The position numbers and the translations under genes were made by a program. Below the pieces are notes generated by a model that was not told where the DNA came from, did not search any database, and saw nothing but the letters and a program-made list of their open reading frames with translations. This document shows, one piece after another, positions 32,802-41,190 of a stretch of DNA of 64,000 nt. Each line of letters begins with the position of its first letter. Positions within the stretch are counted from its first letter, which is position 1. Source of the stretch: Bacillus sp. BGMRC 2118 (GTDB lineage: Bacteria; Bacillota; Bacilli; Bacillales; SA4). Location: assembly GCA_008364785.1 (NCBI GenBank), contig VTTJ01000006.1:248001-312000 (forward strand). The letters run 5' to 3'.

Positions 32802-33959
32802 ATGGTTATGAGAATTAAAGGTACAATGGAAAATTTCGAAGCTAAAAAGCAATCGTACATGAATGTTATGAAAGATGAGAATTCAACTCCTGAGCAATTA
32901 GAAAACTCATTCAGTGAAATGTTTACAGCTCTTCAAAATGACTTATCTGAACAGATTACTGCCGAGGCACGTAATGAAGTTCATGATGCACAGATCTTAG
33001 CAGCCCGTGGTCAAAATGTACTGACTTCAACAGAGCGAAAGTTCTTCAATGAGGTAATTGCTAGTGGTGGATTTAATGAGGATACTATCCTTCCAATCAC
33101 TACTCAAGAGCGAGTGTTTGAGGACCTAGTAACAGAACATCCATTACTTGAAGCAATTGGTTTACAGGACCTTGGAGCAATTACTCGTTTTATTTATTCT
33201 GATCCAACTAAATCATATGCATGGGGAGCATTATTCGGTGAAATCAAAGGACAAATTTCATCTGCTTTCCGTGAAGAGCAAATTGGTCAATTAAAGCTTA
33301 CAGCTTTCGCTGTTATTCCAAAGGATATGCTTGAACTTGGACCTGAGTATGTAGAACGTTATGTTCGCACTGTATTAGTTGAGTCTTATTCTGTGGGATT
33401 AGAGTACGGATTAGTAAATGGTCGCGGTCCTGCTCAAAATGAACCTATCGGATTAATGAAAGATGTGGCAGCTGATACTGGTGCTGTAACAACTAAAACG
33501 TCTACTGGAACTTTAACATTTGCTCCATCTGAAAAAGGAGAAGTTGTTGCTAAGGAACTGGGTGGAGTTGTTGTTGCATTATCTAAAGATGCTAAAGACA
33601 AAGCTCGTAAAGTTGCTAACAAAGTTGTTATGGTAGTGAATCCAATTGATGCAATTAAAGTACAAATTGGTAACACGATTCAAACTGTTAATGGTCAATG
33701 GGTAACTAACTTACCTTATAACATCACTCCTATTGAATCTGAAGAAGTACCAGAAGGAAAAGCATTGTTCTTTGTTAAAGGTGCATACTTAGCTGCTATT
33801 GCTGGTGGTTACAAGATTAATAAATTCGATGAAACTTTAGCAATTGAAGATGCTCGTCTATACACTATGAAGCAATTTGCTAATGGTAAGCCAAAGGATA
33901 ACAAGACTGCATTAGTGTATGATCTTAATATCGATTTCACTGTAGCACCTACAGTATAA
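32802..33959 (+). CDS. HK97-fold major capsid protein
   Basis: A 385-residue capsid protein. The N-terminal 100 residues are the charged delta/scaffold-like segment likely removed by the protease. The core shows the HK97 E-loop and P-domain pattern with GLVNGRGPAQNEPIGLM and VMVVNPIDAIKVQIGN. GGAGGT lies 8 nt upstream of ATG 32802. Codon use is more uniform than neighbours, consistent with high expression. Confidence 0.9.
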   Translation: MVMRIKGTMENFEAKKQSYMNVMKDENSTPEQLENSFSEMFTALQNDLSEQITAEARNEVHDAQILAARGQNVLTSTERKFFNEVIASGGFNEDTILPITTQERVFEDLVTEHPLLEAIGLQDLGAITRFIYSDPTKSYAWGALFGEIKGQISSAFREEQIGQLKLTAFAVIPKDMLELGPEYVERYVRTVLVESYSVGLEYGLVNGRGPAQNEPIGLMKDVAADTGAVTTKTSTGTLTFAPSEKGEVVAKELGGVVVALSKDAKDKARKVANKVVMVVNPIDAIKVQIGNTIQTVNGQWVTNLPYNITPIESEEVPEGKALFFVKGAYLAAIAGGYKINKFDETLAIEDARLYTMKQFANGKPKDNKTALVYDLNIDFTVAPTV

Positions 33960-33974
33960 GAGAGGGTGACGTAA

Positions 33975-34325
33975 GTGCCTTATAAAGTGATTAATAGATT
34001 TAAAGATAAAGAGGGTAATAACACTCTTTATAATGTCGGTGATCAATATCCAAAAGGCGACTATGTACCCTCAGAGGAACGAGTCAATAATTTAATGAGT
34101 GTACACCCAAAGTATAAGTGTGCTTTTATTGAGAAGATTCATGAAGAGTCCCTATTAACAAAAGCTGATATTAAAAAGTTAAACAAAGGACCACAAGAAG
34201 AGTTGATTCTAGAACTTGGTGGGAATCCGGAAGAAGCTAAGAATGAAGACGAACGTGTCAGTCTCATCCTAGAACTTCAAGACAATAAACGTAAGTCAAA
34301 TAATGAACCATCCTCTAATGATTAG
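33975..34325 (+). CDS. Head-associated protein of unknown function
   Basis: A 116-residue protein from GTG 33975. The N-terminal half (YKVINRFKDKEGNNTLYNVGDQYPKGDY) resembles small proteins encoded directly after capsid genes. The C-terminal half (ADIKKLNKGPQEELILELGGNPEEAKNEDERVSLILEL) looks like a SAP-type helical DNA-binding or Rho-N-like motif. Possibly a head-tail adaptor accessory or head decoration protein. Confidence 0.6.
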   Translation: MPYKVINRFKDKEGNNTLYNVGDQYPKGDYVPSEERVNNLMSVHPKYKCAFIEKIHEESLLTKADIKKLNKGPQEELILELGGNPEEAKNEDERVSLILELQDNKRKSNNEPSSND

Positions 34326-34340
34326 GGGGTGGTTTTTCCC

Positions 34341-34643
34341 ATGACTACAGAAGAGCTGTTAGAGGACTTAAAAAGCTATCTGAACATTACTTGGTCAGAA
34401 AAGGATGAAGACCTGAAAAAAATAATCCTTAGAGGACAAGCTTATTTGAATGAGAAGGCTGGTGTCACTTTAAAATATGCAGGTGACGGTTTGGAAATCC
34501 AATTACTACTAGATTATTGTCGCTATGTATACAACCACTCATTTGAATTATTTGAAAGTAATTTCGCCGGTGAGCTCCTTAACTTATCCCTACGAGAAGG
34601 ATTGAAGGAACATGCAGAGACAAATACAGAAACCACTACATGA
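34341..34643 (+). CDS. Head-tail connector protein (gp6/gp15-like adaptor)
   Basis: A 100-residue all-helical adaptor attaching below the portal. MTTEELLEDLKSYLNITWSEKDEDLKKIILRGQAYLNEKAG is the usual gp6-like N-terminus. ATG 34341 follows GGGGGTGG. The next gene overlaps its end by 32 bp. Confidence 0.8.
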   Translation: MTTEELLEDLKSYLNITWSEKDEDLKKIILRGQAYLNEKAGVTLKYAGDGLEIQLLLDYCRYVYNHSFELFESNFAGELLNLSLREGLKEHAETNTETTT

Positions 34644-34977
34644 GACCTTTAATGATGGCGTATTGCAATATGGTCATAAGACAACTCAAAGAACCGTTAC
34701 AAAGAAAAGGATAGGAGAAATATTCACACCTACTGGCACTCTGTATTTTAAAGAGATGTCATATAGGGAAAGTGATTATCAGATGGCCAACACTCTTGGA
34801 TCTAGGTTGGACCTAAAGGTAAAAACTCCTTATCCTCCTTCTTTTCGTAAAAATGATAAAAACAAACTAGTTGTACTAATCGATGGGCAAGAATTCGAAA
34901 CGATACATGTAGATCACGACTTAGCTAAAAAGTATCTCTTTTTCTATCTACAGAAGGTAGGTGGTCAAAATGAATGA
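34612..34977 (+). CDS. Head closure protein
   Basis: A 121-residue beta-rich protein in the position of SPP1 gp16/HK97-type head-tail joining proteins that plug the portal after packaging. The sequence (YGHKTTQRTVTKKRIGEIFTPTGTLYFKEMSYRESDYQMANTLG...) fits this stopper family. It overlaps both neighbours. Confidence 0.7.
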   Translation: MQRQIQKPLHETFNDGVLQYGHKTTQRTVTKKRIGEIFTPTGTLYFKEMSYRESDYQMANTLGSRLDLKVKTPYPPSFRKNDKNKLVVLIDGQEFETIHVDHDLAKKYLFFYLQKVGGQNE

Positions 34978-35377
34978 GAAGTCTAAAGAAAAGATGAGGG
35001 AACAAAAAACATTAATTGTGGAAGGGTTAACGAATCACTTTGAAACAATTCCTTTATTTGAGGACGAAATGGCTGAGGATGAGGAAAAGGTGTTTGTAGA
35101 TTCAAAGTACCACTTAATGGTTCTCCAGATGGGTGAGTTTATTCCAACAAGTAATACTGGTGGACTCACACAAACATTCACAATCGACTATTACTCCGAA
35201 GAGCGTGACGATGTTGATGAAATGTTAGTTGATATTATCACTATTGTAGGAAAGGTACCTACTGTTGAGTTTGTTCGGACTAATAAGTTGCGCGCAAGAG
35301 TGGGTGACATTGATCGTTTTATTGATGTCGTAACTCTTGAATTTAAAAGGATGGTTAAGTATGAAAGCCGTACTTAA
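34970..35377 (+). CDS. Neck / tail terminator-like protein
   Basis: A 135-residue protein from ATG 34970 (AGGTGG upstream). The pattern VDSKYHLMVLQMGEF...FTIDYYSEERDDVDEMLVDIITIVGKV resembles tail completion or terminator proteins that cap the tail tube. Exact assignment between tail terminator and minor capsid is by gene order only. Confidence 0.6.
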   Translation: MNEKSKEKMREQKTLIVEGLTNHFETIPLFEDEMAEDEEKVFVDSKYHLMVLQMGEFIPTSNTGGLTQTFTIDYYSEERDDVDEMLVDIITIVGKVPTVEFVRTNKLRARVGDIDRFIDVVTLEFKRMVKYESRT

Positions 35378-35789
35378 TACAGACTTTAATAGACTTGTTC
35401 AAAGTATATCCGTACTTGGTGACAAGGCAGAAGATGGATTAAATACATCCATAAGAAATCATGCTGAACGAATTCTAACAGCTCATATCACACCATTAAT
35501 TAAAGTGTCTAAAGAGCGTAGGGGTAATTCCATAAGAGATAAGGTCCATGCTCGTAACACAAAATGGAGCAGAGCAGAGTTTAGCAATCTACAAATAACT
35601 ATAAAAGCAAAAGGTGGAGCTGCCAATCGTAAGGGTTCTTTCGGTTACTTAGTATTCCCGGATGATGGTAGAGGCTCTCAAAATCCTGTTGCCCAAAGAT
35701 TTATGAAACGTGGTGCAGAAGCAGCTACACCGATACTTGTCGAACAGATTCAAAGTGATTTGGTTAAAAAGATTAAGGAGGAATTATAA
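35361..35789 (+). CDS. HK97 gp10-family tail component
   Basis: A 142-residue protein from ATG 35361 with AAGGATGG upstream. LVQSISVLGDKAEDGLNTSIRNHAERILTAHITPLIKVS and the NPVAQRFMKRGAEAATPILVEQIQSDLVKKI C-terminus match the HK97 gp10/neck family. Its stop overlaps the tail tube ATG. Confidence 0.75.
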   Translation: MKAVLNTDFNRLVQSISVLGDKAEDGLNTSIRNHAERILTAHITPLIKVSKERRGNSIRDKVHARNTKWSRAEFSNLQITIKAKGGAANRKGSFGYLVFPDDGRGSQNPVAQRFMKRGAEAATPILVEQIQSDLVKKIKEEL

Positions 35790-36376
35790 TGCCTACAATT
35801 ATTACTGATTTTGATGCAGTATCACTGAAAAATGTAACTGCTCAATTTAAAGAGGGTGGAACTCCTTCACCAGGTACTTCATTTGGATGCGCTGGATCTA
35901 TCGAAGGGGAAACAGAAAGCATTGTTATTGAGAAGAAATGTGCCGGTACTACAAAGAAAACCATTACCAAACCTCAAAAGATGACGCTAACGTACAATGG
36001 TCATCTTCCTGTACAAGTTTTAAGAGATGTATTTGGACTTTCAAATGTTGGATTGAAGCCAGGTATCTATGCATATGGGCAAAATTCCAAGCCTAAAGAA
36101 TTTGTTCTAACTGCTGATGTTGTGGATGAATTTGAAGATGTAACTAAATTAATTGCATTCCCTGCAACAGCTAGTGCTACAGGATTAAAGATTCAAACAA
36201 TCGAAAATGGTGCTGAAGAAGTGGCGCAAATCGAACTTGAATTGACTGTTGTAGTAGACGATTTAGGGAATTTATATTACGAGGCAATCGTTCCTGAACT
36301 TGAGGACTCAACTGTTTCAACTCAATGGCACACACAATTTAATCGCGAACTAGTTGAAGCTATCGCTACACCATAA
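35789..36376 (+). CDS. Major tail (tube) protein
   Basis: A 195-residue beta-barrel protein expected to polymerise into the tail tube. Position just before the tail assembly chaperone pair and tape measure gene, the length, and the ITDFDAVSLKNVTAQFKEGG...QIELELTVVVDDLGNLYYEAIV pattern support this. A terminator-like hairpin follows its stop. Confidence 0.8.
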   Translation: MPTIITDFDAVSLKNVTAQFKEGGTPSPGTSFGCAGSIEGETESIVIEKKCAGTTKKTITKPQKMTLTYNGHLPVQVLRDVFGLSNVGLKPGIYAYGQNSKPKEFVLTADVVDEFEDVTKLIAFPATASATGLKIQTIENGAEEVAQIELELTVVVDDLGNLYYEAIVPELEDSTVSTQWHTQFNRELVEAIATP

Positions 36377-36405
36377 GAACTCACTCTTTAGTGGGTTCTT
36401 TTTTA
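36376..36405 (+). terminator. Partial terminator after the tail tube gene
   Basis: AGAACTCAC / GTGGGTTCT stem (one G-U) followed by TTTTTTATTTATTTA. It probably lets the tail tube protein be made in excess over the downstream tail genes. Confidence 0.65.
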
Positions 36406-36428
36406 TTTATTTACGGGGAGGAAATTAA

Positions 36429-36896
36429 ATGGGAAAGAAAATACATTCTGTAATTTTAAAGGACTCAAAGATAGTGGAATTAGAAGGTGAATTTCATCAG
36501 ATATTCGAAAATGAAAATAGATATCCACTGTTTATTACCAACCATTCATTGAGACGCGGTAGAGACCTAGGCTTAATTGAATCTAGTTTAATATCCGACC
36601 TTGTTAAATTAGAACCGAGTATTAAATCAAAGAACAAAGACGCTGCTTCTAGGTCAGTTATTGAGGAGCTCTCAGAAGAAAAGATGCTCAATGTAATATA
36701 TCTTGCCTTTTTAGGCGCCAATCCAAAAACAGAATTAAGCATTGATCAATTTGTAGAACGATACCACGGTGATTATCTCGAAACCACTTCGCTATATACA
36801 GAGATTATTAGTTCAGTTCTTCCTAGCCAAGATAGTAAATTTGCTAAGGGTTTAAACGAATCTACAAAAAAAACAAGTTCTAACGAAAAAAAGTAA
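36429..36896 (+). CDS. Tail assembly chaperone, short form (G)
   Basis: A 155-residue protein between tail tube and tape measure, the place of lambda gpG and its Gram-positive equivalents, which coat the tape measure protein before tube assembly. It terminates at TAA 36894-36896 straight after a slippery A_AAA_AAG. GGGGAGG lies upstream of ATG 36429. Confidence 0.8.
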   Translation: MGKKIHSVILKDSKIVELEGEFHQIFENENRYPLFITNHSLRRGRDLGLIESSLISDLVKLEPSIKSKNKDAASRSVIEELSEEKMLNVIYLAFLGANPKTELSIDQFVERYHGDYLETTSLYTEIISSVLPSQDSKFAKGLNESTKKTSSNEKK

Positions 36897-37066
36897 AGCC
36901 TCCACAACTCATTTTTGAGAGTGTGGAGGATAGGTATGTTTGGTTTGTATTAGGTCAAGGTTTGGATTCAGATTTCTTTTGGCACGAACCTATTGCTAAT
37001 GTAGAGCATGTTTTTCAAGGAGCGATTGCATTCAAAGGATGGAGTAATAATCCAATAACCACTTAG
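36429..37066 (+). CDS. Tail assembly chaperone, -1 frameshift product (GT)
   Basis: Slipping -1 at A_AAA_AAG (36887-36893) reads on through GTA AAG CCT to TAG at 37064-37066, adding about 57 residues (VKPPQLIFESVEDRYVWFV... ending WSNNPITT). Five bases after the slippery site a hairpin of 8 bp plus 3 bp (36899-36929, CCTCCACA / TGTGGAGG) is placed to stimulate slippage. The downstream reading has no start codon of its own with a ribosome site. Total 212 residues. Confidence 0.85.
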
Positions 37067-37082
37067 TAGGAGGTGAGAATGG

Positions 37083-39707
37083 ATGGCTAAGAATGATGAA
37101 GTAAAAGTGACCGTCAAAGTCTTTAATCAGGACTTTAACAAAGGTATGCAAGAAATGAAAAATGAATCCAGTAAACTGAAACGTGAATTTCAACTCCAAG
37201 AAGAGCAAATGAAGAATACTGGAACTGAAACAGAAAAACTACAAGCGAAAGTTGAATACTTAGCTAAGCAACATCAACTTGCTTCAAGAAAAGTTGATGA
37301 GACTCGTGAGCAATATGAAAAGATAAAAACTCAATTCGGAGAAAATTCTAAAGCAGCAGACGATATGTTGAAAAAGTTGAATTACGCTCAAATTGAGGAA
37401 AGCAAGTTAGCAAATCAACTTTACGACACCAATAAGGCAATGGATCAACAAGGAAAAAGGGCAGAGGAGTTAGGAGATAAACTTTCTAATGCTGCTGATA
37501 AAATGGGGTCTGCTGGTCAGAACCTTACTGCTGGTATAACATTACCTATACTAGGAGTTGGGGTTGCTGCATTAACTAGTGCTGGAGAAGTTGAAGCGGC
37601 AACAAACAGAATACAAGCCTCGCTTGGTTTAACTGAGAAAGGTGCAGAAAACCTAGGCGAAGTCGCTCATCAACTATGGCTTAACGGTTTCGGTGAGGAT
37701 ATGAATGAGGCTAGTGAAGCTGTGGCTACTGTATTCAAAAATATGAGGACCGTTGGTGTTGATGAATTAGAGGAAATAACTAATTATGCATTTACACTTG
37801 CAGATGCTTTTGGAGCAGAGATTCCTGAAAGTACTAAGACTGCAAATCAACTTATTCAGACATTCGGTATTGATGCAAAGACTGCTTTTGACCTGATGAC
37901 AACTGGTTTTCAGAATGGATTAGACTTCTCAGGTGAGTTTCTCAGTACCTTAAATGAATACGCTTCTCAATTTAGTGCATTAGGTTTTTCTGCTCAAGAA
38001 ATGTACGGAGTCTTGCAAGCCGGAGCAGAGAGTGGTGCATTTAACTTAGATAAAGTTGGGGATGCCGTCAAAGAATTTAACATCAGAATTAAAGATGGTT
38101 CGAAAGCTACTTCTGATTCCATGGGATCATTAAGTAAAGACACTCAAAAACTTTGGCAAGACTTCCTTCAAGGGAAGGCTACCGGCGCTGAGACTATGCA
38201 AGCAATTATTGGCGAGTTGTCATCAATGGATGATAAGGTTAAGGCTGGTCAAATTGGCGTTGGGTTGTTTGGTACTCAGTGGGAAGACTTAGAAGCAGAT
38301 GTAGTTGCAGCTATGGATACGTCGAATTATCATGTTGAAGAGTTCACTGGAGCAACCAAAGAAGCAAGTGATCAATTACAAGACAACTTTGGTACTAGAA
38401 TTAGGAAGTCTTTACGAGGCTTGCAAGATGCATTACAGCCTATAGGAGAAATTCTTCTTGATATAGTTGAAAGTGCTTTACCTAAGATTCAGAAGATGTC
38501 TGAAGCCTTTTCTAATCTTAGCCCAATGGTTCAAAAGGTTATCCTTGTTATAGCTGGTATAGCTGCTGCCATTGGTCCATTATTAATGATAATCGGAATG
38601 TTAATTTCATCAATTACTACCATTGTGGGTGCATTAGCACCATTAATAGCATCAATAACCCAAGCTGGAGGAGTCATGGCACTCCTAACAAATCCAATTA
38701 CCCTTGTTATTGCAGCAGTACTAGCTTTAATAGCTATCTTTGTGGCTTTATATAAAAACAATGAGGATTTCAGAAATAAAGTGAATGAGATTTGGGCGCA
38801 AATTCAAGCGAACTTCCAAATAGCACTAGCTTTCATTATGGGAATTGTTCAGACGGTCATGACTGCAGTTATGGCTTTTTTCAGTTCTGTCTTATCAGAC
38901 ATCAGATCGTTTTGGGATGAGAACGGAGCGCAGATCATTTCACTTGTTCAAAATTATTTCGGTATGGTTTGGTCATATATAGAAATGGTTATGGGTGTCA
39001 TTAAAGGGATTTTCCAAGCGGTATGGCCAATTATAACTGGTGGTGTACAAGTAGCATGGGCACTTATAAAAGTTTCGATTCAAAACGCGATTGATATAAT
39101 CCTCGGAGTCATTCAGTTTTTCTTAAAGATATTTAAAGGTGACTGGAAAGGTGCATTTGACACAATCAAAGAAACTGCAAAGAAAATCATGGATAATATC
39201 ATTTCAACCTTTAAAAATATTGACCTTGTTCAAATAGGAAAAGACATTATTAACGGTCTAATCAATGGTATTGATTCCATGAAGGGTGCAGTCAAAAAGA
39301 TGGTTTCTAAGCTTGCTGATAGCATTCCACAATGGGCGAAAGATGTTCTAGGAATTCATTCTCCATCAAGAGTCATGATCGAAGTTGGTGAAGACACGGG
39401 CGAAGGAGCTATTGTTGGATTAGAGAGGAAAGTTGCTGAGGCAAAACGAATTGCAGCAGAATTTGCTCAATCATTTATTCCAGAAACCTCAGTAACTTCT
39501 AAGTCTAATTATAGTAATAGTGTTTCCTTAGGTAAGGATCAAGTTGAATCTATTCAAAATGCTTTCAGTTCTGCCTTAAACCATTTGAACTATCAAATAA
39601 AAGGTGATGTGTTCATTGAGGGGAGAAGAGCAGGTGAGGTACTTGCGCCGTATGTTAGAGACACAAATGATTTTAACGATCAACGTCTAGGTGTATTTAG
39701 GAGGTGA
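37083..39707 (+). CDS. Tape measure protein
   Basis: An 874-residue protein that sets tail length and is ejected with DNA. The N-terminal 140 residues are coiled coil (ESSKLKREFQLQEEQMKNTGTETEKLQ). A TMP-family domain follows (AGSAGQNLTAGITLP to GVLQAGAESGAFN). Two or three hydrophobic segments lie near 490-560, and the conserved IPQWAKDVLGIHSPSRVM motif is near the C-terminus. The length predicts a tail of roughly 130 nm using the usual 1.5 angstrom per residue. Confidence 0.93.
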   Translation: MAKNDEVKVTVKVFNQDFNKGMQEMKNESSKLKREFQLQEEQMKNTGTETEKLQAKVEYLAKQHQLASRKVDETREQYEKIKTQFGENSKAADDMLKKLNYAQIEESKLANQLYDTNKAMDQQGKRAEELGDKLSNAADKMGSAGQNLTAGITLPILGVGVAALTSAGEVEAATNRIQASLGLTEKGAENLGEVAHQLWLNGFGEDMNEASEAVATVFKNMRTVGVDELEEITNYAFTLADAFGAEIPESTKTANQLIQTFGIDAKTAFDLMTTGFQNGLDFSGEFLSTLNEYASQFSALGFSAQEMYGVLQAGAESGAFNLDKVGDAVKEFNIRIKDGSKATSDSMGSLSKDTQKLWQDFLQGKATGAETMQAIIGELSSMDDKVKAGQIGVGLFGTQWEDLEADVVAAMDTSNYHVEEFTGATKEASDQLQDNFGTRIRKSLRGLQDALQPIGEILLDIVESALPKIQKMSEAFSNLSPMVQKVILVIAGIAAAIGPLLMIIGMLISSITTIVGALAPLIASITQAGGVMALLTNPITLVIAAVLALIAIFVALYKNNEDFRNKVNEIWAQIQANFQIALAFIMGIVQTVMTAVMAFFSSVLSDIRSFWDENGAQIISLVQNYFGMVWSYIEMVMGVIKGIFQAVWPIITGGVQVAWALIKVSIQNAIDIILGVIQFFLKIFKGDWKGAFDTIKETAKKIMDNIISTFKNIDLVQIGKDIINGLINGIDSMKGAVKKMVSKLADSIPQWAKDVLGIHSPSRVMIEVGEDTGEGAIVGLERKVAEAKRIAAEFAQSFIPETSVTSKSNYSNSVSLGKDQVESIQNAFSSALNHLNYQIKGDVFIEGRRAGEVLAPYVRDTNDFNDQRLGVFRR

Positions 39708-39711
39708 TAAT

Positions 39712-41190
39712 ATGCCAATTTTAGATGAGGACCATTTTTCTCTGAAGTATAACAACACTTTGTTAAGTCAATTTGTCTATATTGAAGACATCAGAGGACG
39801 TGGAATGATTGGTCAAGATGTTGAGCTTATAGAGATGCCGGGATTAGATAGATCATATGTATCTGGTACAAGAATCAGAGTTAGAGCCATAGAAGTTGAT
39901 CTTGCCTTCTCTGAAATAAGCAGTATAGAGCTGAGGAAGGTTATAGAATTGGTAAATAGTATTCTTCTTACCAAAGAGGCAAAACCTTTAATCTTTGAGG
40001 ATGAACTTGATAGGACATATCTAGCAATTACTAGCGGTATTAATGACACTTATGAGTTGGGTGGAATTCATAAAGCAACTATTACCTTCTTATGTCCTGA
40101 TCCATACAAATACGGTGAAGAACAAAAAGTTCTACAACCAAAAACAATAAATGGAATTAAACAACCATTAGAACCGATTCTAATTTCTAATAATGGGACA
40201 GTTGAGTCAGACCCAGTTATCTCTGTAAAACTTAAAGGTGATACAACCTATGTAGCTGTCTATAAAGATGGTCAACTCAATATGGTGGGCAAACCGACAA
40301 AGGCTGATGAGACTCCTATACCACCAACAACTGAATTACTAAGAAGTCAGTGTGATAGTTTAGTAGGCTGGACGAAAGCTTCTAGTGTTGAAAGTGGACA
40401 AAATATAGGTACGATGATGACAGATGGTAATAGCTTCTATACGACGGATTACGGTAACATCCCCACAGGTTGGGGAGGCCCGGCAATTAAACGAAGCTTT
40501 GGTACAACTGTCAATGATTTTCAGTTTGATATTGGATTCTCACTAGCTGCAACTCCTGGCAAACAACAAGCTGGTGGTATTGAAGCAGCTCTATTAGATG
40601 TTAACAATCAGTTTATTGCAAAACTCAATATAACTAAGCATTATGGTGGAATCGATTCCTATTATATAAAAGTTCGTGCAGGAAACGGTTTGAATAGTTA
40701 TGATGTGGTTCCTGAATCAGGTTCTGCAATTATTAATGCGAAAACATTATCAGGAATACTTCGACTAACCAGAATTGGTACCGTTTGGGAAGCAAAAGTC
40801 TATTTGTTAGAGGGAAGTACATTTAAGTTACACCTAACTAGTAAATGGACAGATTCTACTAATACTGCTTCAGAAGCAATTTCACAAGTGCAAGTTCAAT
40901 TGTGGAAACGTGGTGGATTCTCAGTAATAGGTCAAAAGATTGATGATATCGTATTGAGACGGATTAATAATGTTCTTGTTAATCAAGTTCCTTATATCGG
41001 TAAAACAGGGGATATTATAGAGTTTGACCACTCATCGGATATCATTAGAAGGAATGGGATTGAGATTACTAAGGAGAAAGCATTTATCGGAGAGTATTTC
41101 TCCATTGATTCAGGACAGAATACCTTAGTTATTGAACCAATCGACGTAATTGAACAAGTCGAAGTGAGGTGGAAACCCAAATGGCGCTAG
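39712..41190 (+). CDS. Distal tail protein (Dit) with inserted carbohydrate-binding-like domain
   Basis: A 492-residue baseplate hub subunit. The N-terminal 150 residues carry the Siphovirus tail-component pattern (QFVYIEDIRGRGMIGQDVELIEMPGLDRSYVSG...KPLIFEDELDRTYLAI). Residues about 205-425 look like an inserted jelly-roll (GWTKASSVESGQNIG...QVQLWKRGGFSVIGQKIDDIVLRR) of the evolved-Dit type that binds cell-wall sugar. The galectin-like C-terminal strand set follows. Longer than a minimal Dit of about 250 residues because of that insertion. Confidence 0.82.
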   Translation: MPILDEDHFSLKYNNTLLSQFVYIEDIRGRGMIGQDVELIEMPGLDRSYVSGTRIRVRAIEVDLAFSEISSIELRKVIELVNSILLTKEAKPLIFEDELDRTYLAITSGINDTYELGGIHKATITFLCPDPYKYGEEQKVLQPKTINGIKQPLEPILISNNGTVESDPVISVKLKGDTTYVAVYKDGQLNMVGKPTKADETPIPPTTELLRSQCDSLVGWTKASSVESGQNIGTMMTDGNSFYTTDYGNIPTGWGGPAIKRSFGTTVNDFQFDIGFSLAATPGKQQAGGIEAALLDVNNQFIAKLNITKHYGGIDSYYIKVRAGNGLNSYDVVPESGSAIINAKTLSGILRLTRIGTVWEAKVYLLEGSTFKLHLTSKWTDSTNTASEAISQVQVQLWKRGGFSVIGQKIDDIVLRRINNVLVNQVPYIGKTGDIIEFDHSSDIIRRNGIEITKEKAFIGEYFSIDSGQNTLVIEPIDVIEQVEVRWKPKWR

